Part shown: piece after piece, positions 17,610-27,663 of the stretch
How positions within the stretch are numbered: the stretch's first letter is position 1
Layout of the letters: each line of letters starts with the position of its first letter
DNA from: Bradyrhizobium iriomotense
GTDB lineage: Bacteria; Pseudomonadota; Alphaproteobacteria; Rhizobiales; Xanthobacteraceae
Direction of reading: 5' to 3'
NCBI RefSeq assembly: GCF_030160715.1
Contig: NZ_BSOW01000043.1
Location: forward strand, 1 to 64,000
DNA length: 64,000 bases
Made by a program: the position numbers and the translations under genes
Notes under the pieces: model-generated
Database searches by the model: none
The model's input: only the letters and a program-made list of their open reading frames with translations
Told to the model about the DNA's origin: nothing

Positions 17610-18947
17610 TTGACCCATTCCGACCAACCGAGGCCGCTCCAGTCGCGCGCCAGCGGCGCCCTGACCGGGAAAGTACGGGTGCCCGGAGACAAGTCGATTT
17701 CCCACCGCTCGCTCATTCTGGGCGCGCTGTCGGTCGGCGAGACCCGGATCACCGGCCTTCTGGAGGGCGAGGACGTCCTCAACACCGCCAAGTCGATGCA
17801 GGCGCTCGGCGCCGCGGTCGAGCGCACCGGGGATTTTGCCTGGCGCGTGCGCGGGGTCGGGGTTGCCGGCTTTGCCCAGCCCAAGGCGCCCCTGGATTTC
17901 GGGAACTCCGGGACCGGCTGCCGGCTGGTGATGGGGGCGGTTGCAGGCTGCCCGATCTCGGCGGTGTTCGATGGCGACACCTCGCTGCGAACCCGTCCGA
18001 TGCGGCGGATATTTGATCCCCTCGAGAAGATGGGCGCCAAGGTCATCGCCGTCGTCGAAGGCGGCAAGCTGCCGCTGACCCTGCAGGGCGCGCGCGATCC
18101 CCTGCCGATCACCTACAAGACCCCGGTGGCCTCCGCCCAGATCAAGTCGGCGGTGCTGCTGGCAGGCCTGGCTGCGCCGGGAACGACGACCGTCATCGAG
18201 AGCGAGGCGAGCCGCGACCACACCGAGCTGATGCTCAAGCATTTTGGCGCGGACATCACGTCGGTGATGGAGGGCCAGCATGGCCGCCGCATCACGCTGG
18301 TCGGCCAGCCCGAGCTGCATGGCGCCGCTGTCGTGGTGCCCGCCGATCCTTCCTCGGCGGCCTTTCCGGTCGTTGCCGCACTGATCGCCGAGGGCTCCGA
18401 CGTCGTGCTGTCCGACGTCATGACCAATCCGCTGCGCACCGGGCTCTTCACGACGCTCCGCGAAATGGGCGGCGCGATCGAGGAGAGCGAGGTTCGCGGC
18501 GATGCCGGCGAGCCGATGGCGAGCTTGCGCGTCCGCGCCTCGAAACTGCGCGGCGTCGAGGTGCCGCCGGAGCGCGCGCCGTCGATGATCGACGAATATC
18601 TGGTGCTCGCGGTGGCGGCGTCCTTCGCTGAAGGCACGACCATCATGCGCGGCCTGCACGAGCTGCGCGTCAAGGAATCCGATCGGCTCGCGGCGACCGC
18701 CGACATGCTGCGCGTCAACGGCGTGAAGGTCGAGATCTCCGGCGACGATCTGATCGTCGAGGGCAGGGGCCATGTGCCCGGCGGCGGTCTCGTCGCCACC
18801 CATATGGATCACCGGATCGCGATGTCGGCGCTGGTGATGGGCTGCGCGTCAGATCAGCCGGTGAAGGTCGACGACACCGCCTTCATCGCCACCAGCTTTC
18901 CCGACTTCATTCCGATGATGCGTTCGCTGGGGGCCGATTTTTCATGA
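17610..18947 (+). CDS. aroA: 3-Phosphoshikimate 1-carboxyvinyltransferase (EPSP synthase)
   Basis: A 445-residue EPSP synthase, the sixth shikimate-pathway step, joining shikimate-3-phosphate and phosphoenolpyruvate. It is of the class II (CP4-like) type: GDKSISHRS near residue 26, RDHTE near 202 and SAQIKSA. It differs from CP4 at two places: the phosphoenolpyruvate loop reads GNSGTGCR (CP4 has Ala at the second small residue) and the N-x-T-R signature reads NPLR. The TTG at 17610 with AAGGA upstream gives MTHSDQPRPL; an ATG at 17529 is in frame but adds an unusual N-terminus. Its stop overlaps cmk. Confidence 0.94.
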   Translation: MTHSDQPRPLQSRASGALTGKVRVPGDKSISHRSLILGALSVGETRITGLLEGEDVLNTAKSMQALGAAVERTGDFAWRVRGVGVAGFAQPKAPLDFGNSGTGCRLVMGAVAGCPISAVFDGDTSLRTRPMRRIFDPLEKMGAKVIAVVEGGKLPLTLQGARDPLPITYKTPVASAQIKSAVLLAGLAAPGTTTVIESEASRDHTELMLKHFGADITSVMEGQHGRRITLVGQPELHGAAVVVPADPSSAAFPVVAALIAEGSDVVLSDVMTNPLRTGLFTTLREMGGAIEESEVRGDAGEPMASLRVRASKLRGVEVPPERAPSMIDEYLVLAVAASFAEGTTIMRGLHELRVKESDRLAATADMLRVNGVKVEISGDDLIVEGRGHVPGGGLVATHMDHRIAMSALVMGCASDQPVKVDDTAFIATSFPDFIPMMRSLGADFS

Positions 18948-19582
18948 TCATCGCCATCGACGGCCCCGCGGCCTCGGGTAAGGGAACGCTCGGCAAGCGC
19001 CTCGCGCATCATTACGGCTATCGTCACCTCGATACCGGAGTGATCTACCGCGCGGTGGCCCATGCGCTGATAGAGGCGGGTGCCGAGCTGCGCGACGAGG
19101 CCGCGGCCGTCGCAGTGGCGTTGGAGCTTGACCCCGAAAAATTCGGCAATCCTGTCCTGAAGACCCAGCGGATCGGCGAGGCCGCCTCCGTGGTCTCGGC
19201 AATTCCCAGGGTTCGCGAGGTCCTGGTCAATTTCCAGCGGCAATTTGCCGCCGACCCGCCCGGCGCGGTGCTCGACGGCCGCGATATTGGAACCGTGATC
19301 TGCCCTGATGCCGACGTGAAGATCTTCGTCGTCGCCGACCCCAAAGTCCGCGCCCGCCGCCGCACCATGGAGGCCAGGGCACGGGGCGAGGAGGCGGACG
19401 AAGCAGCGGTGCTCGCCGACATCATCGCGCGCGACGAACGCGACCAGAACCGGCCGATCGCGCCTTTGAAACCGGCCGCGGATGCTTACTTGCTAGATAA
19501 CTCCCAACTGGATATAGAAGGCGGCGTCCGGGCCGCCATCGACATTATCGAGGCCGTCCGAGCGGGCCGTCCGCGGACTTGA
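18944..19582 (+). CDS. cmk: Cytidylate kinase
   Basis: A 212-residue (d)CMP kinase. The P-loop GPAASGKGT lies at residues 6-14, followed by LDTGVIYRAVA, DGRDIGTVICPDA and the lid segment RRRTMEARARGE. The start codon overlaps the aroA stop by four bases (ATGA). The aroA-cmk-rpsA order is common in alphaproteobacteria. Confidence 0.96.
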   Translation: MIIAIDGPAASGKGTLGKRLAHHYGYRHLDTGVIYRAVAHALIEAGAELRDEAAAVAVALELDPEKFGNPVLKTQRIGEAASVVSAIPRVREVLVNFQRQFAADPPGAVLDGRDIGTVICPDADVKIFVVADPKVRARRRTMEARARGEEADEAAVLADIIARDERDQNRPIAPLKPAADAYLLDNSQLDIEGGVRAAIDIIEAVRAGRPRT

Positions 19583-19847
19583 GCCGCGGTCGTCATTGGA
19601 GGAAGAGCCCGCTCCCGTTCTTGAAGGTCGATATTCCGGTCCCGATTTGGGACCGGCGACGATTTAAGGCTCCGGAAACAATTCAACGTATCGAACGCGC
19701 GGGCTCTCGCCGGCCCGCTCCTGCTGCTTTCGGAAAAGATCCGAGGCAACGAGCGGTCGCTCGAAGGTTTTGCGGACCTTCCGACACTGCGCGCGCGATA
19801 CGCCCATAAACCCAACGGCCGGCAAGACGTCCGCAACTGGAGAACAA
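19583..19847 (+). promoter_or_regulatory. Leader region of rpsA
   Basis: A 265-bp non-coding stretch between cmk and rpsA. It contains a strong hairpin, CCGGTCCC (19636-19643) with GGGACCGG (19649-19656), without a T-run. The GGAG at the end of the region is the rpsA ribosome-binding site. S1 is known to control its own translation through its leader in enterobacteria; whether this region does so here is not shown. Confidence 0.35.
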
Positions 19848-21557
19848 ATGGCTTCGACTTCCGCTAATACCTACAGCCCCTCGCGCGACGATTTCGCCGC
19901 GATGCTCGACGAGTCCTTCGCAGGCGGCAATCTGCAGGAAAGCTCCGTCGTCAAGGGCAAGGTTGTTGCAATTGAAAAGGACATGGCCGTCATCGACGTC
20001 GGCCTGAAGACCGAGGGCCGTGTCGCCCTGCGCGAATTTTCCGGCCCCGGCCGTGACAGCGATCTCAAGGTCGGCGACGAGGTGGAAGTGTTCCTCGATC
20101 GCATCGAAAACGCCCTCGGCGAGGCCGTGCTGTCGCGCGACAAGGCGCGCCGCGAAGAGAGCTGGGGCAAGCTCGAGAAGGCGTTTCAGAACAACGAAAA
20201 GGTCAACGGCGTCATCTTCAACCAGGTCAAGGGCGGCTTCACCGTCGACCTCGACGGCGCCGTGGCGTTCCTGCCGCGCTCGCAGGTCGACATCCGTCCG
20301 ATCCGCGACGTTGCGCCGCTGATGAACAACTCGCAGCCGTTCCAGATCCTCAAGATGGACCGCCGCCGCGGCAACATCGTCGTCTCCCGCCGTACGGTGC
20401 TGGAAGAGACCCGCGCCGAGCAGCGTCAGGAGCTGGTGCAGAACCTCGAAGAGGGTCAGGTCATCGACGGCGTGGTCAAGAACATCACCGATTACGGTGC
20501 GTTCGTTGATCTCGGCGGCATCGACGGCCTCCTGCACGTCACCGACATCGCGTGGCGCCGCGTCAACCACCCGACCGAGGTGCTCTCGATCGGCCAGACC
20601 GTGAAGGTCAAGATCATCAAGATCAACCACGAGACGCACCGCATCTCGCTGGGCATGAAGCAGCTGCTGGATGATCCGTGGCAGGGCATCGAAGCCAAGT
20701 ACCCGCTGGGTGCCCGCTTCACCGGCCGCGTCACCAACATCACCGACTACGGCGCGTTCGTCGAGCTCGAGCCGGGCATCGAAGGCCTGATCCACGTCTC
20801 CGAGATGTCGTGGACCAAGAAGAACATGCACCCCGGCAAGATCGTCTCGACCTCGCAGGAAGTCGAGGTGCAGGTGCTCGAAGTCGATTCCGTCAAGCGC
20901 CGTATCTCGCTCGGCCTCAAGCAGACCATGCGCAACCCCTGGGAAGTCTTCGTCGAGAAGCATCCGACCGGTTCGGTGGTCGAGGGCGAGGTCAAGAACA
21001 AGACCGAGTTCGGTCTGTTCCTGGGCCTCGAAGGCGACGTCGACGGCATGGTCCACCTCTCCGACCTCGACTGGAAGCTTCCGGGCGAGCAGGTGATCGA
21101 CAACTACAAGAAGGGCGACGTGGTGAAGGCCGTCGTGCTCGATGTGGACGTCGAGAAGGAGCGGATCTCGCTTGGCATCAAGCAGCTCGAAGGCGACCCC
21201 TTCGCCGAGCCGGGCGATGTCAAGAAGGGCGCGGTCGTGACCTGCGAAGTGCTCGAAGTGAAGGAAGCCGGTATCGAGGTGAAGATCGCCGGTACCGACT
21301 TCACCACCTTCATCAAGCGCTCCGAGCTTGCCCGTGACCGCAACGACCAGCGCGCCGAACGCTTCGCCGTCGGCGAGAAGGTCGATGCCCGCGTCATCCA
21401 GTTCGACAAGAAGGCCCGCAAGGTCCAGGTGTCGATCAAGGCGCTCGAAGTCGCCGAGGAGAAGGAAGCCATCGCGCAGTACGGCTCCTCCGATTCGGGG
21501 GCGACGCTCGGTGACATCCTCGGCACCGCGCTCAAGAACCGCGGCGAGAACAAGTAA
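19848..21557 (+). CDS. rpsA: 30S ribosomal protein S1
   Basis: A 569-residue RNA-binding ribosomal protein that recruits mRNA to the 30S subunit. Six S1 (OB-fold) repeats are visible, the last four very regular, each with a GxFVxLxx(G)IEGL(I/L)HVSEMSW-like block, such as DYGAFVDLGGIDGLLHVTDIAW and EFGLFLGLEGDVDGMVHLSDLDW. The start ATG at 19848 follows GGAG by seven bases. A Rho-independent terminator ends the transcript. Confidence 0.97.
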   Translation: MASTSANTYSPSRDDFAAMLDESFAGGNLQESSVVKGKVVAIEKDMAVIDVGLKTEGRVALREFSGPGRDSDLKVGDEVEVFLDRIENALGEAVLSRDKARREESWGKLEKAFQNNEKVNGVIFNQVKGGFTVDLDGAVAFLPRSQVDIRPIRDVAPLMNNSQPFQILKMDRRRGNIVVSRRTVLEETRAEQRQELVQNLEEGQVIDGVVKNITDYGAFVDLGGIDGLLHVTDIAWRRVNHPTEVLSIGQTVKVKIIKINHETHRISLGMKQLLDDPWQGIEAKYPLGARFTGRVTNITDYGAFVELEPGIEGLIHVSEMSWTKKNMHPGKIVSTSQEVEVQVLEVDSVKRRISLGLKQTMRNPWEVFVEKHPTGSVVEGEVKNKTEFGLFLGLEGDVDGMVHLSDLDWKLPGEQVIDNYKKGDVVKAVVLDVDVEKERISLGIKQLEGDPFAEPGDVKKGAVVTCEVLEVKEAGIEVKIAGTDFTTFIKRSELARDRNDQRAERFAVGEKVDARVIQFDKKARKVQVSIKALEVAEEKEAIAQYGSSDSGATLGDILGTALKNRGENK

Positions 21558-21584
21558 GCGGATTACCGCCTCTGCAAGCATCAA

Positions 21585-21612
21585 AGCCCCGGCGATCCGC
21601 CGGGGCTTTTTG
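21585..21612 (+). terminator. Rho-independent terminator of rpsA
   Basis: AGCCCCGGCG (21585-21594) pairs perfectly with CGCCGGGGCT (21598-21607) around a three-base loop and is followed by a T-run, 28 bp after the rpsA stop. Confidence 0.93.
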
Positions 21613-21628
21613 TTGTGGCAAACTCAAT

Positions 21629-21772
21629 CGTCGTCCCGGCGAAGGCCGGGACCCATACCCACAAGGAGTAATTGTGGCGCGAGCTGGTAACTCCTAGTCT
21701 CCGCCAAACTCAATCCTGTGGTAATGGGTCCCGGATCAGCGCTCCGCTTCGCTGCGCTTGTCCGGGACGACG
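21629..21772. repeat. Palindrome-ended intergenic repeat, copy A
   Basis: A 144-bp element between rpsA and sppA with perfect 11-bp terminal inverted repeats, CGTCGTCCCGG and CCGGGACGACG. Inside, each end continues into its own hairpin (GGCGAAGGCC near the left end). It has no coding capacity. Related copies lie at 29008-29133, 37088-37226 and 53285-53427. The remainder of the 354-bp gap holds the terminator and the sppA ribosome-binding site. Confidence 0.75.
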
Positions 21773-21912
21773 AACGTGCGTGTGGCAAGATCTCAGCCTC
21801 CGCCAGACCAGGCCTTCAATTCTTCAAAATGCCTCGCAATTGATGTATCCAGATAAGTGAATGGTCACGCTGCGACTGCAAAAGGCGTGAGCCCACATTT
21901 GGAGATTTTTCG

Positions 21913-22893
21913 ATGTCGCTCGATTCGGACATCATCGTCGATCGCCGCCGGATCCGCCGCAAGCTGACCTTCTGGCGCGTCGCTGCCGCGCTGATCGCGA
22001 TCGCGGCGATTGCAGGCTTTGCGCTGGTCGCGACGCCGGGCGCGCGCGGCACATTCGCCTCCGCCGGCTCGATCGCGCGGGTCCAGATCGATGGCCTGAT
22101 CCGCAGCGACGCCGAGCGCACCCAGGCGCTCGAGCGGCTGGAGAATTCGCGCGCGGCCGCCGTCATCGTTCACATCAATTCGCCCGGCGGCACCACCGCC
22201 GGCTCCGAGCAGCTCTATGATTCGCTGACGCGGCTGAAGGCGAAGAAGCCGCTCGTCGTGGTGGTCGAGGGGCTTGCCGCTTCGGGCGGCTACATCACCG
22301 CGATCGCGGCCGATCACATCATCGCCCAGCAAAGCTCGCTGGTCGGCTCGATCGGCGTCTTGTTCCAGTTTCCGAACGTCACCGACCTCCTGAAGACCGT
22401 CGGCGTGAAGGTCGAGGAGGTGAAATCCTCGCCGTTGAAGGCTGCGCCGAACGGTTTTGAGCCCACCAGCCCCGAAGCGCGCGCCGCGCTCGATGCGCTG
22501 GTGAAGGACTCCTATGCCTGGTTCAAGGGACTGGTGAAGGAGCGCCGCGCCATGGATGACGCGCAGCTCGACAAAGTTGCCGATGGCCGCGTTTTCACCG
22601 GCCGGCAGGCGATCGAGCTGAAGCTGATCGATCAGCTCGGCGACGAGAAAACCGCGGTGACCTGGCTCGTCGAGCAGAAGGGCGTCAAGAAGGACCTGCC
22701 GGTCCGCGACTACAAGCTCGAGCCTCGTTTCGGCGATCTGCCATTCCTCAAGACGGCGGCCACCGTCACGCTCGAAGCGCTCGGTTTGAGCTCGCTGGCG
22801 CATCAGATCGAGCGCAGCGGCGTCGCGCAGGCGGTCGATCGGATCGGTTTGGACGGAATGCTCGCGCTATGGCAGCCCGCCGCGTCAAATTGA
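21913..22893 (+). CDS. sppA: Signal peptide peptidase SppA (S49 family)
   Basis: A 326-residue membrane-anchored serine protease that degrades cleaved signal peptides. One hydrophobic segment (about residues 24-42) anchors it. The S49 core has VIVHINSPGGTTAGSEQLYDSL, the nucleophile Ser in LAASGGYITAIAADHIIA near residue 126, the VGSIGVLFQ strand and the catalytic Lys in EEVKSSPLKAAPN near 178. It is the short single-domain type found in many bacteria. Start ATG has GGAG eight bases upstream. Confidence 0.93.
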   Translation: MSLDSDIIVDRRRIRRKLTFWRVAAALIAIAAIAGFALVATPGARGTFASAGSIARVQIDGLIRSDAERTQALERLENSRAAAVIVHINSPGGTTAGSEQLYDSLTRLKAKKPLVVVVEGLAASGGYITAIAADHIIAQQSSLVGSIGVLFQFPNVTDLLKTVGVKVEEVKSSPLKAAPNGFEPTSPEARAALDALVKDSYAWFKGLVKERRAMDDAQLDKVADGRVFTGRQAIELKLIDQLGDEKTAVTWLVEQKGVKKDLPVRDYKLEPRFGDLPFLKTAATVTLEALGLSSLAHQIERSGVAQAVDRIGLDGMLALWQPAASN

Positions 22894-23065
22894 CCGGAAC
22901 CGGGCGAGGCTGAGATGGTTTTCCCGTTCGGCGGGTATTGTGACAGACCCCCTTCCAGGCCTTTGTCACGTACTTTAGCGCTGTCCAAACTTGATTTAGC
23001 GTCTTGACAGTTCAAGGCATTTTCACGGAAATGGTCATCCGCACGCTTCCGGGTCCTATCTCTCG

Positions 23066-23371
23066 ATGATCAAATCCGAACTTGTTCAGCGCATCGCCGA
23101 GCACAACCCGCATCTGTACCAGCGGGATGTCGAGAACATTGTGAATGCGATCCTCGAGGAGATCGTCGCAGCGCTCGCGCGCGGCGATCGGGTCGAGCTG
23201 CGCGGTTTCGGTGCTTTTTCGGTGAAGCATCGCCCCGCGCGCGCAGGGCGCAACCCGCGCACCGGCGCCCATGTGCCCGTCGACCAGAAGAGCGTCCCGT
23301 TCTTCAAGACGGGCAAGGAAATGCGCGAGCGGCTGAACCGCGACCATCCGGACCCTGGCGGGCCAGACTAG
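23066..23371 (+). CDS. ihfB: Integration host factor subunit beta
   Basis: A 101-residue HU/IHF-family DNA-bending protein. MIKSELVQRIAEHNPHLYQRDVE opens the helical part, and RGFGAFSVKHRPARAGRNPRTG is the beta arm with the conserved RxGRNPxTG that inserts a proline into the minor groove. The C-terminal helix follows KSVPFFKTGKEMRERLN. It should pair with IHF alpha encoded elsewhere. The adjacent upstream gap holds a TTGACA-containing promoter-like stretch near 23005. Confidence 0.95.
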   Translation: MIKSELVQRIAEHNPHLYQRDVENIVNAILEEIVAALARGDRVELRGFGAFSVKHRPARAGRNPRTGAHVPVDQKSVPFFKTGKEMRERLNRDHPDPGGPD

Positions 23372-23442
23372 GGCTGGCGCCCAGGTTGACCGGCGTGGCC
23401 GCTTGATGCGGCCACAAGCATGATTCAAGGCGAGCGATCGAG

Positions 23443-23835
23443 ATGCGAAAATTCCTGACCGCGTTGATCGTGATTCCGCTGGCCCTGCTTCTGGTGGTGT
23501 TTGCCGCCGCCAACCGGCATTTCGTGACGGTGTCTTTCGATCCCTTCAATTCGGCCGACCCGGAACTGTCCCGCCAGGTGCCGCTGTTCCTGCTGCTGAT
23601 CCTGGTGGCTGTCCTCGGGGTGTTGGCCGGCGGCTGCGCCGTCTGGTTCGGTCAGCGGCATTGGCGCCGCGCGGCGCGCCGGCATGAGGCCGATGCGCGC
23701 TCGGTGCGGGCCGAATTGGCCGACCTCCGGGCCTCCCTGGCCGTCTCGCGGCCCGAACCGCAGCGCCTGCCGGCCCCTGTCGGAGCCGGCCTTTACAGCC
23801 CCGTCGGGCGAGACAAGCAGCGCGCGACGTTGTAG
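23443..23835 (+). CDS. LapA-domain (DUF1049) membrane protein
   Basis: A 130-residue inner-membrane protein. Two hydrophobic segments (residues 2-25 and about 45-70) flank a short periplasmic-looking loop with ANRHFVTVSFDPFNS, the LapA/DUF1049 pattern. The C-terminal part is charged and cytoplasmic, likely coiled-coil (RRAARRHEADARSVRAELADLRA). In other bacteria LapA-type proteins help tether LPS assembly factors. It lies between ihfB and trpF. Confidence 0.8.
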   Translation: MRKFLTALIVIPLALLLVVFAAANRHFVTVSFDPFNSADPELSRQVPLFLLLILVAVLGVLAGGCAVWFGQRHWRRAARRHEADARSVRAELADLRASLAVSRPEPQRLPAPVGAGLYSPVGRDKQRATL

Positions 23836-23902
23836 AAGCGGCCGCATCGAAAATCCAGTTTTTCCGGCCGCGCACCCTGCGGCCTCCACGCGCCTTGAGA
23901 CC

Positions 23903-24558
23903 ATGTCCCTGCTCGTTAAAATCTGCGGCCTGTCCACGCGCGAGACGCTTGACGTCGCGCTCGACGCCGGCGCCGACATGGTGGGGTTCGTGTTCTTTCC
24001 ACCCTCGCCCCGGCACCTGTCGCTGGAAGTCGGGCGCGATCTCGGCCGCCAGGTCAAGAAGCGCGCGCTCAAGGTCGCGCTCACGGTGGATGCCGACGAT
24101 GCGACGCTCGACAACATCATGGACGCGCTGTCGCCGGACATTCTCCAGCTGCACGGCAAGGAGAGCGTCGCGCGGCTGCGCGACATCAAGCAGAAGTTCG
24201 GCCGCCCGGTGATGAAGGCGCTGCCCATCGAGACGGCGGCCGATCTCGCGGTATTGCCCGGCTACGCCGTGGTCGCCGACCGCATCCTGTTCGATGCCCG
24301 TCCGCCCAAGGACGCAACCCGGCCCGGCGGGCTGGGCGCGCCCTTCGACTGGCACCTCCTGGAAAACCTCGATCTGAAGCTGCCCTATATGGTCTCGGGC
24401 GGGTTGCACGCCCAGAACGTCGCGGAGGCCCTCCGCCTCACCCGCGCCGGCGGCGTCGACGTCTCCTCCGGCGTCGAGAGCGCCCCCGGTGTGAAGGACC
24501 CGGAGATGATCAAAGCCTTTATTCGCGCCGCGCGCGCCACCCAAGAGTTGAGCGTACG

Positions 24559-24562
<4 letters not shown>
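23903..24562 (+). CDS. trpF: Phosphoribosylanthranilate isomerase
   Basis: A 219-residue TIM-barrel enzyme for the third dedicated step of tryptophan synthesis. MSLLVKICGLSTRETLDVAL carries the catalytic Cys in KICG, and ADMVGFVFFPPSPR and the final Asp in GGVDVSSGVES are typical. The ATG at 23903 starts the family N-terminus; upstream in-frame sequence overlaps the LapA gene in another frame. Its stop overlaps trpB by four bases. Confidence 0.96.
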
Positions 24563-25772
<1,210 letters not shown>

Positions 25773-25776
<4 letters not shown>

Positions 25777-26609
25777 CCACGCGTATCGATACCCGTTTCG
25801 CCGAGCTGAAGAAGCAGGGCCGCTCGGCCTTCGTCACCTTCGTGATGGCCGGCGATCCCGATCCGGCGACGTCGCTCGAGATCATCAAGGCGCTTCCGAA
25901 GTCAGGCGCTGACGTGATCGAGCTCGGAATGCCCTTCACCGATCCGATGGCCGACGGTCCGTCGATCCAGGCCGCCGGGCTTCGCGCGCTCAAGGCCGGC
26001 ATGACGCTGAAGAAGACGCTGGATCTCGTGCGCGGCTTCCGCAAGGACGACGACACGACGCCGATCGTGCTGATGGGCTATTACAATCCGATCTACATCT
26101 ACGGCGTCGACAAATTCTTAGGTGATGCCAAGAGCGCTGGCATCGATGGCCTGATCATCGTCGACCTGCCGCCGGAAGAGGACGACGAGCTCTGCCTGCC
26201 GGCGATGAAGGCTGGCCTGAACTTCATCCGCCTGGCGACGCCGACGACCGACGACAAGCGTCTGCCGGCGGTGCTCGCCAACACCTCGGGCTTCGTCTAC
26301 TACGTCGCCATCACCGGCATCACTGGTGCGGCCGCTGCAGATGCCACGGCCGTGAGCGGCGCGGTTGCCCGTATCAAGCGGCACACCAAACTGCCGGTCT
26401 GCGTCGGCTTCGGCATCCGCACGCCGGAGAACGCCCGCGCGATTGCGTCCCATGCGAACGGCGCGGTGGTCGGCACCGCGCTGGTCGATGCGCTCAAGAA
26501 CAGCCTCGATGCCGAGGGCCGGGCGACCAGCAAAACCGTTAACGCCGTTGCCGAGTTGACCGCATCCCTCGCCCAGGGTGTGCGGGGCGCGCAGCAGGCG
26601 GCGGAATAG
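25773..26609 (+). CDS. trpA: Tryptophan synthase alpha subunit
   Basis: A 278-residue TIM-barrel enzyme that cleaves indole-glycerol phosphate. The catalytic Glu in DVIELGMPFTDPMADGP and the Asp in GLIIVDLPPEE are present, with the phosphate loop GFGIRTPENARAI. The GTG start overlaps the trpB stop. Confidence 0.96.
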
Positions 26610-26721
26610 GCCATAATTCCGCTTCTAACGCGGACCACACGGCGGCTTGCCGGGGGAACTCCCGGCCGCCATATATCCCTTCAGGCGATCCCCAGGGCGG
26701 GATGGCTAATCGGAGCAAACC

Positions 26722-27663
26722 ATGAACTGGCTCACCAACGTGGTCCGGCCGAAGATCCGCAACATGCTGCGGCGGGAGACGCCGGAGAATCTGTGGATCA
26801 AATGCCCGGATTCCGGGCAACTCGTGTTCTACAAGGACGTCGAGGCCAACCAGTTCGTCATCCCCGGCTCGAACTATCACATGCGCATGGGCTCAGTGGC
26901 GCGGCTCAAGTCGATCTTCGACAACGAGACCTGGTTCGACGTCGCTCTGCCGGAGGTCGCCCCCGATCCGCTGAAATTTCGCGACGAAAAGAAATATGCC
27001 GACCGCATCAAGGATGCGCGCGCCCGTACCAATCTGAACGATGCGATCAAGGTCGGCTACGGCAAGCTCGAAGGCGCCGCCGTGGTCATCGCCGTGCAGG
27101 ATTTTGACTTCATGGGTGGCTCGCTCGGCATGGCCGCGGGCGAAGCCATCGTGCGCGGGCTCGAACTCGCGGTCGAGAAGAAGTCGCCGTTCATCGTGTT
27201 CGCGGCCTCGGGCGGCGCGCGCATGCAGGAGGGCATCCTGTCGCTGATGCAGATGCCGCGCACGACCGTCGCGGTGCAGATGCTGCGCGAGGCAAAGCAG
27301 CCCTATATCGTGGTGCTGACCAACCCGACCACCGGCGGCGTCACCGCGTCCTATGCGATGCTCGGCGATGTGCAGATCGCCGAGCCCGGCGCGCTGATCG
27401 GCTTTGCCGGCGCCCGCGTCATCGAGCAGACCATCCGCGAAAAGCTCCCCGAGGGTTTCCAGCGGGCCGAGTACCTGAAGGAGCACGGCATGGTCGACAT
27501 GGTCGTGCATCGCCATGATTTGCGCCCCACCCTGGCGCGGCTCTGTCGCCTTCTGACCAGGTCGCCGGCGCTGGAGAACGCGCCCAAGTCGGTGCAGCCG
27601 GTCACCAGCGCGGCGCAGATCGTAGCGGCCCCCGACGTGGCGCCGGCCGCACCGCACGCGTGA
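26722..27663 (+). CDS. accD: Acetyl-CoA carboxylase carboxyltransferase subunit beta
   Basis: A 313-residue subunit of acetyl-CoA carboxylase, which commits acetyl-CoA to fatty-acid synthesis. The crotonase-like carboxyltransferase fold has FDFMGGSLGMAAGEAIVRG and PTTGGVTASYAMLGD. The N-terminal zinc ribbon expected of AccD is reduced: LWIKCPDSGQLVFYKDVE shows one Cys only, where four are usual. It lies in the trpFBA-accD-folC run and overlaps folC by four bases. Confidence 0.95.
   Translation: MNWLTNVVRPKIRNMLRRETPENLWIKCPDSGQLVFYKDVEANQFVIPGSNYHMRMGSVARLKSIFDNETWFDVALPEVAPDPLKFRDEKKYADRIKDARARTNLNDAIKVGYGKLEGAAVVIAVQDFDFMGGSLGMAAGEAIVRGLELAVEKKSPFIVFAASGGARMQEGILSLMQMPRTTVAVQMLREAKQPYIVVLTNPTTGGVTASYAMLGDVQIAEPGALIGFAGARVIEQTIREKLPEGFQRAEYLKEHGMVDMVVHRHDLRPTLARLCRLLTRSPALENAPKSVQPVTSAAQIVAAPDVAPAAPHA

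Noticed and set aside
17454..18812. Antisense frame of 452 residues opposite aroA
   Set aside because: Composition rich in His, Arg and Gln typical of shadow frames; aroA on the other strand is unmistakable.
19683..21584. Long antisense frame (633 residues) opposite rpsA
   Set aside because: It mirrors the codon structure of rpsA in GC-rich DNA and has no recognisable family or ribosome-binding site.
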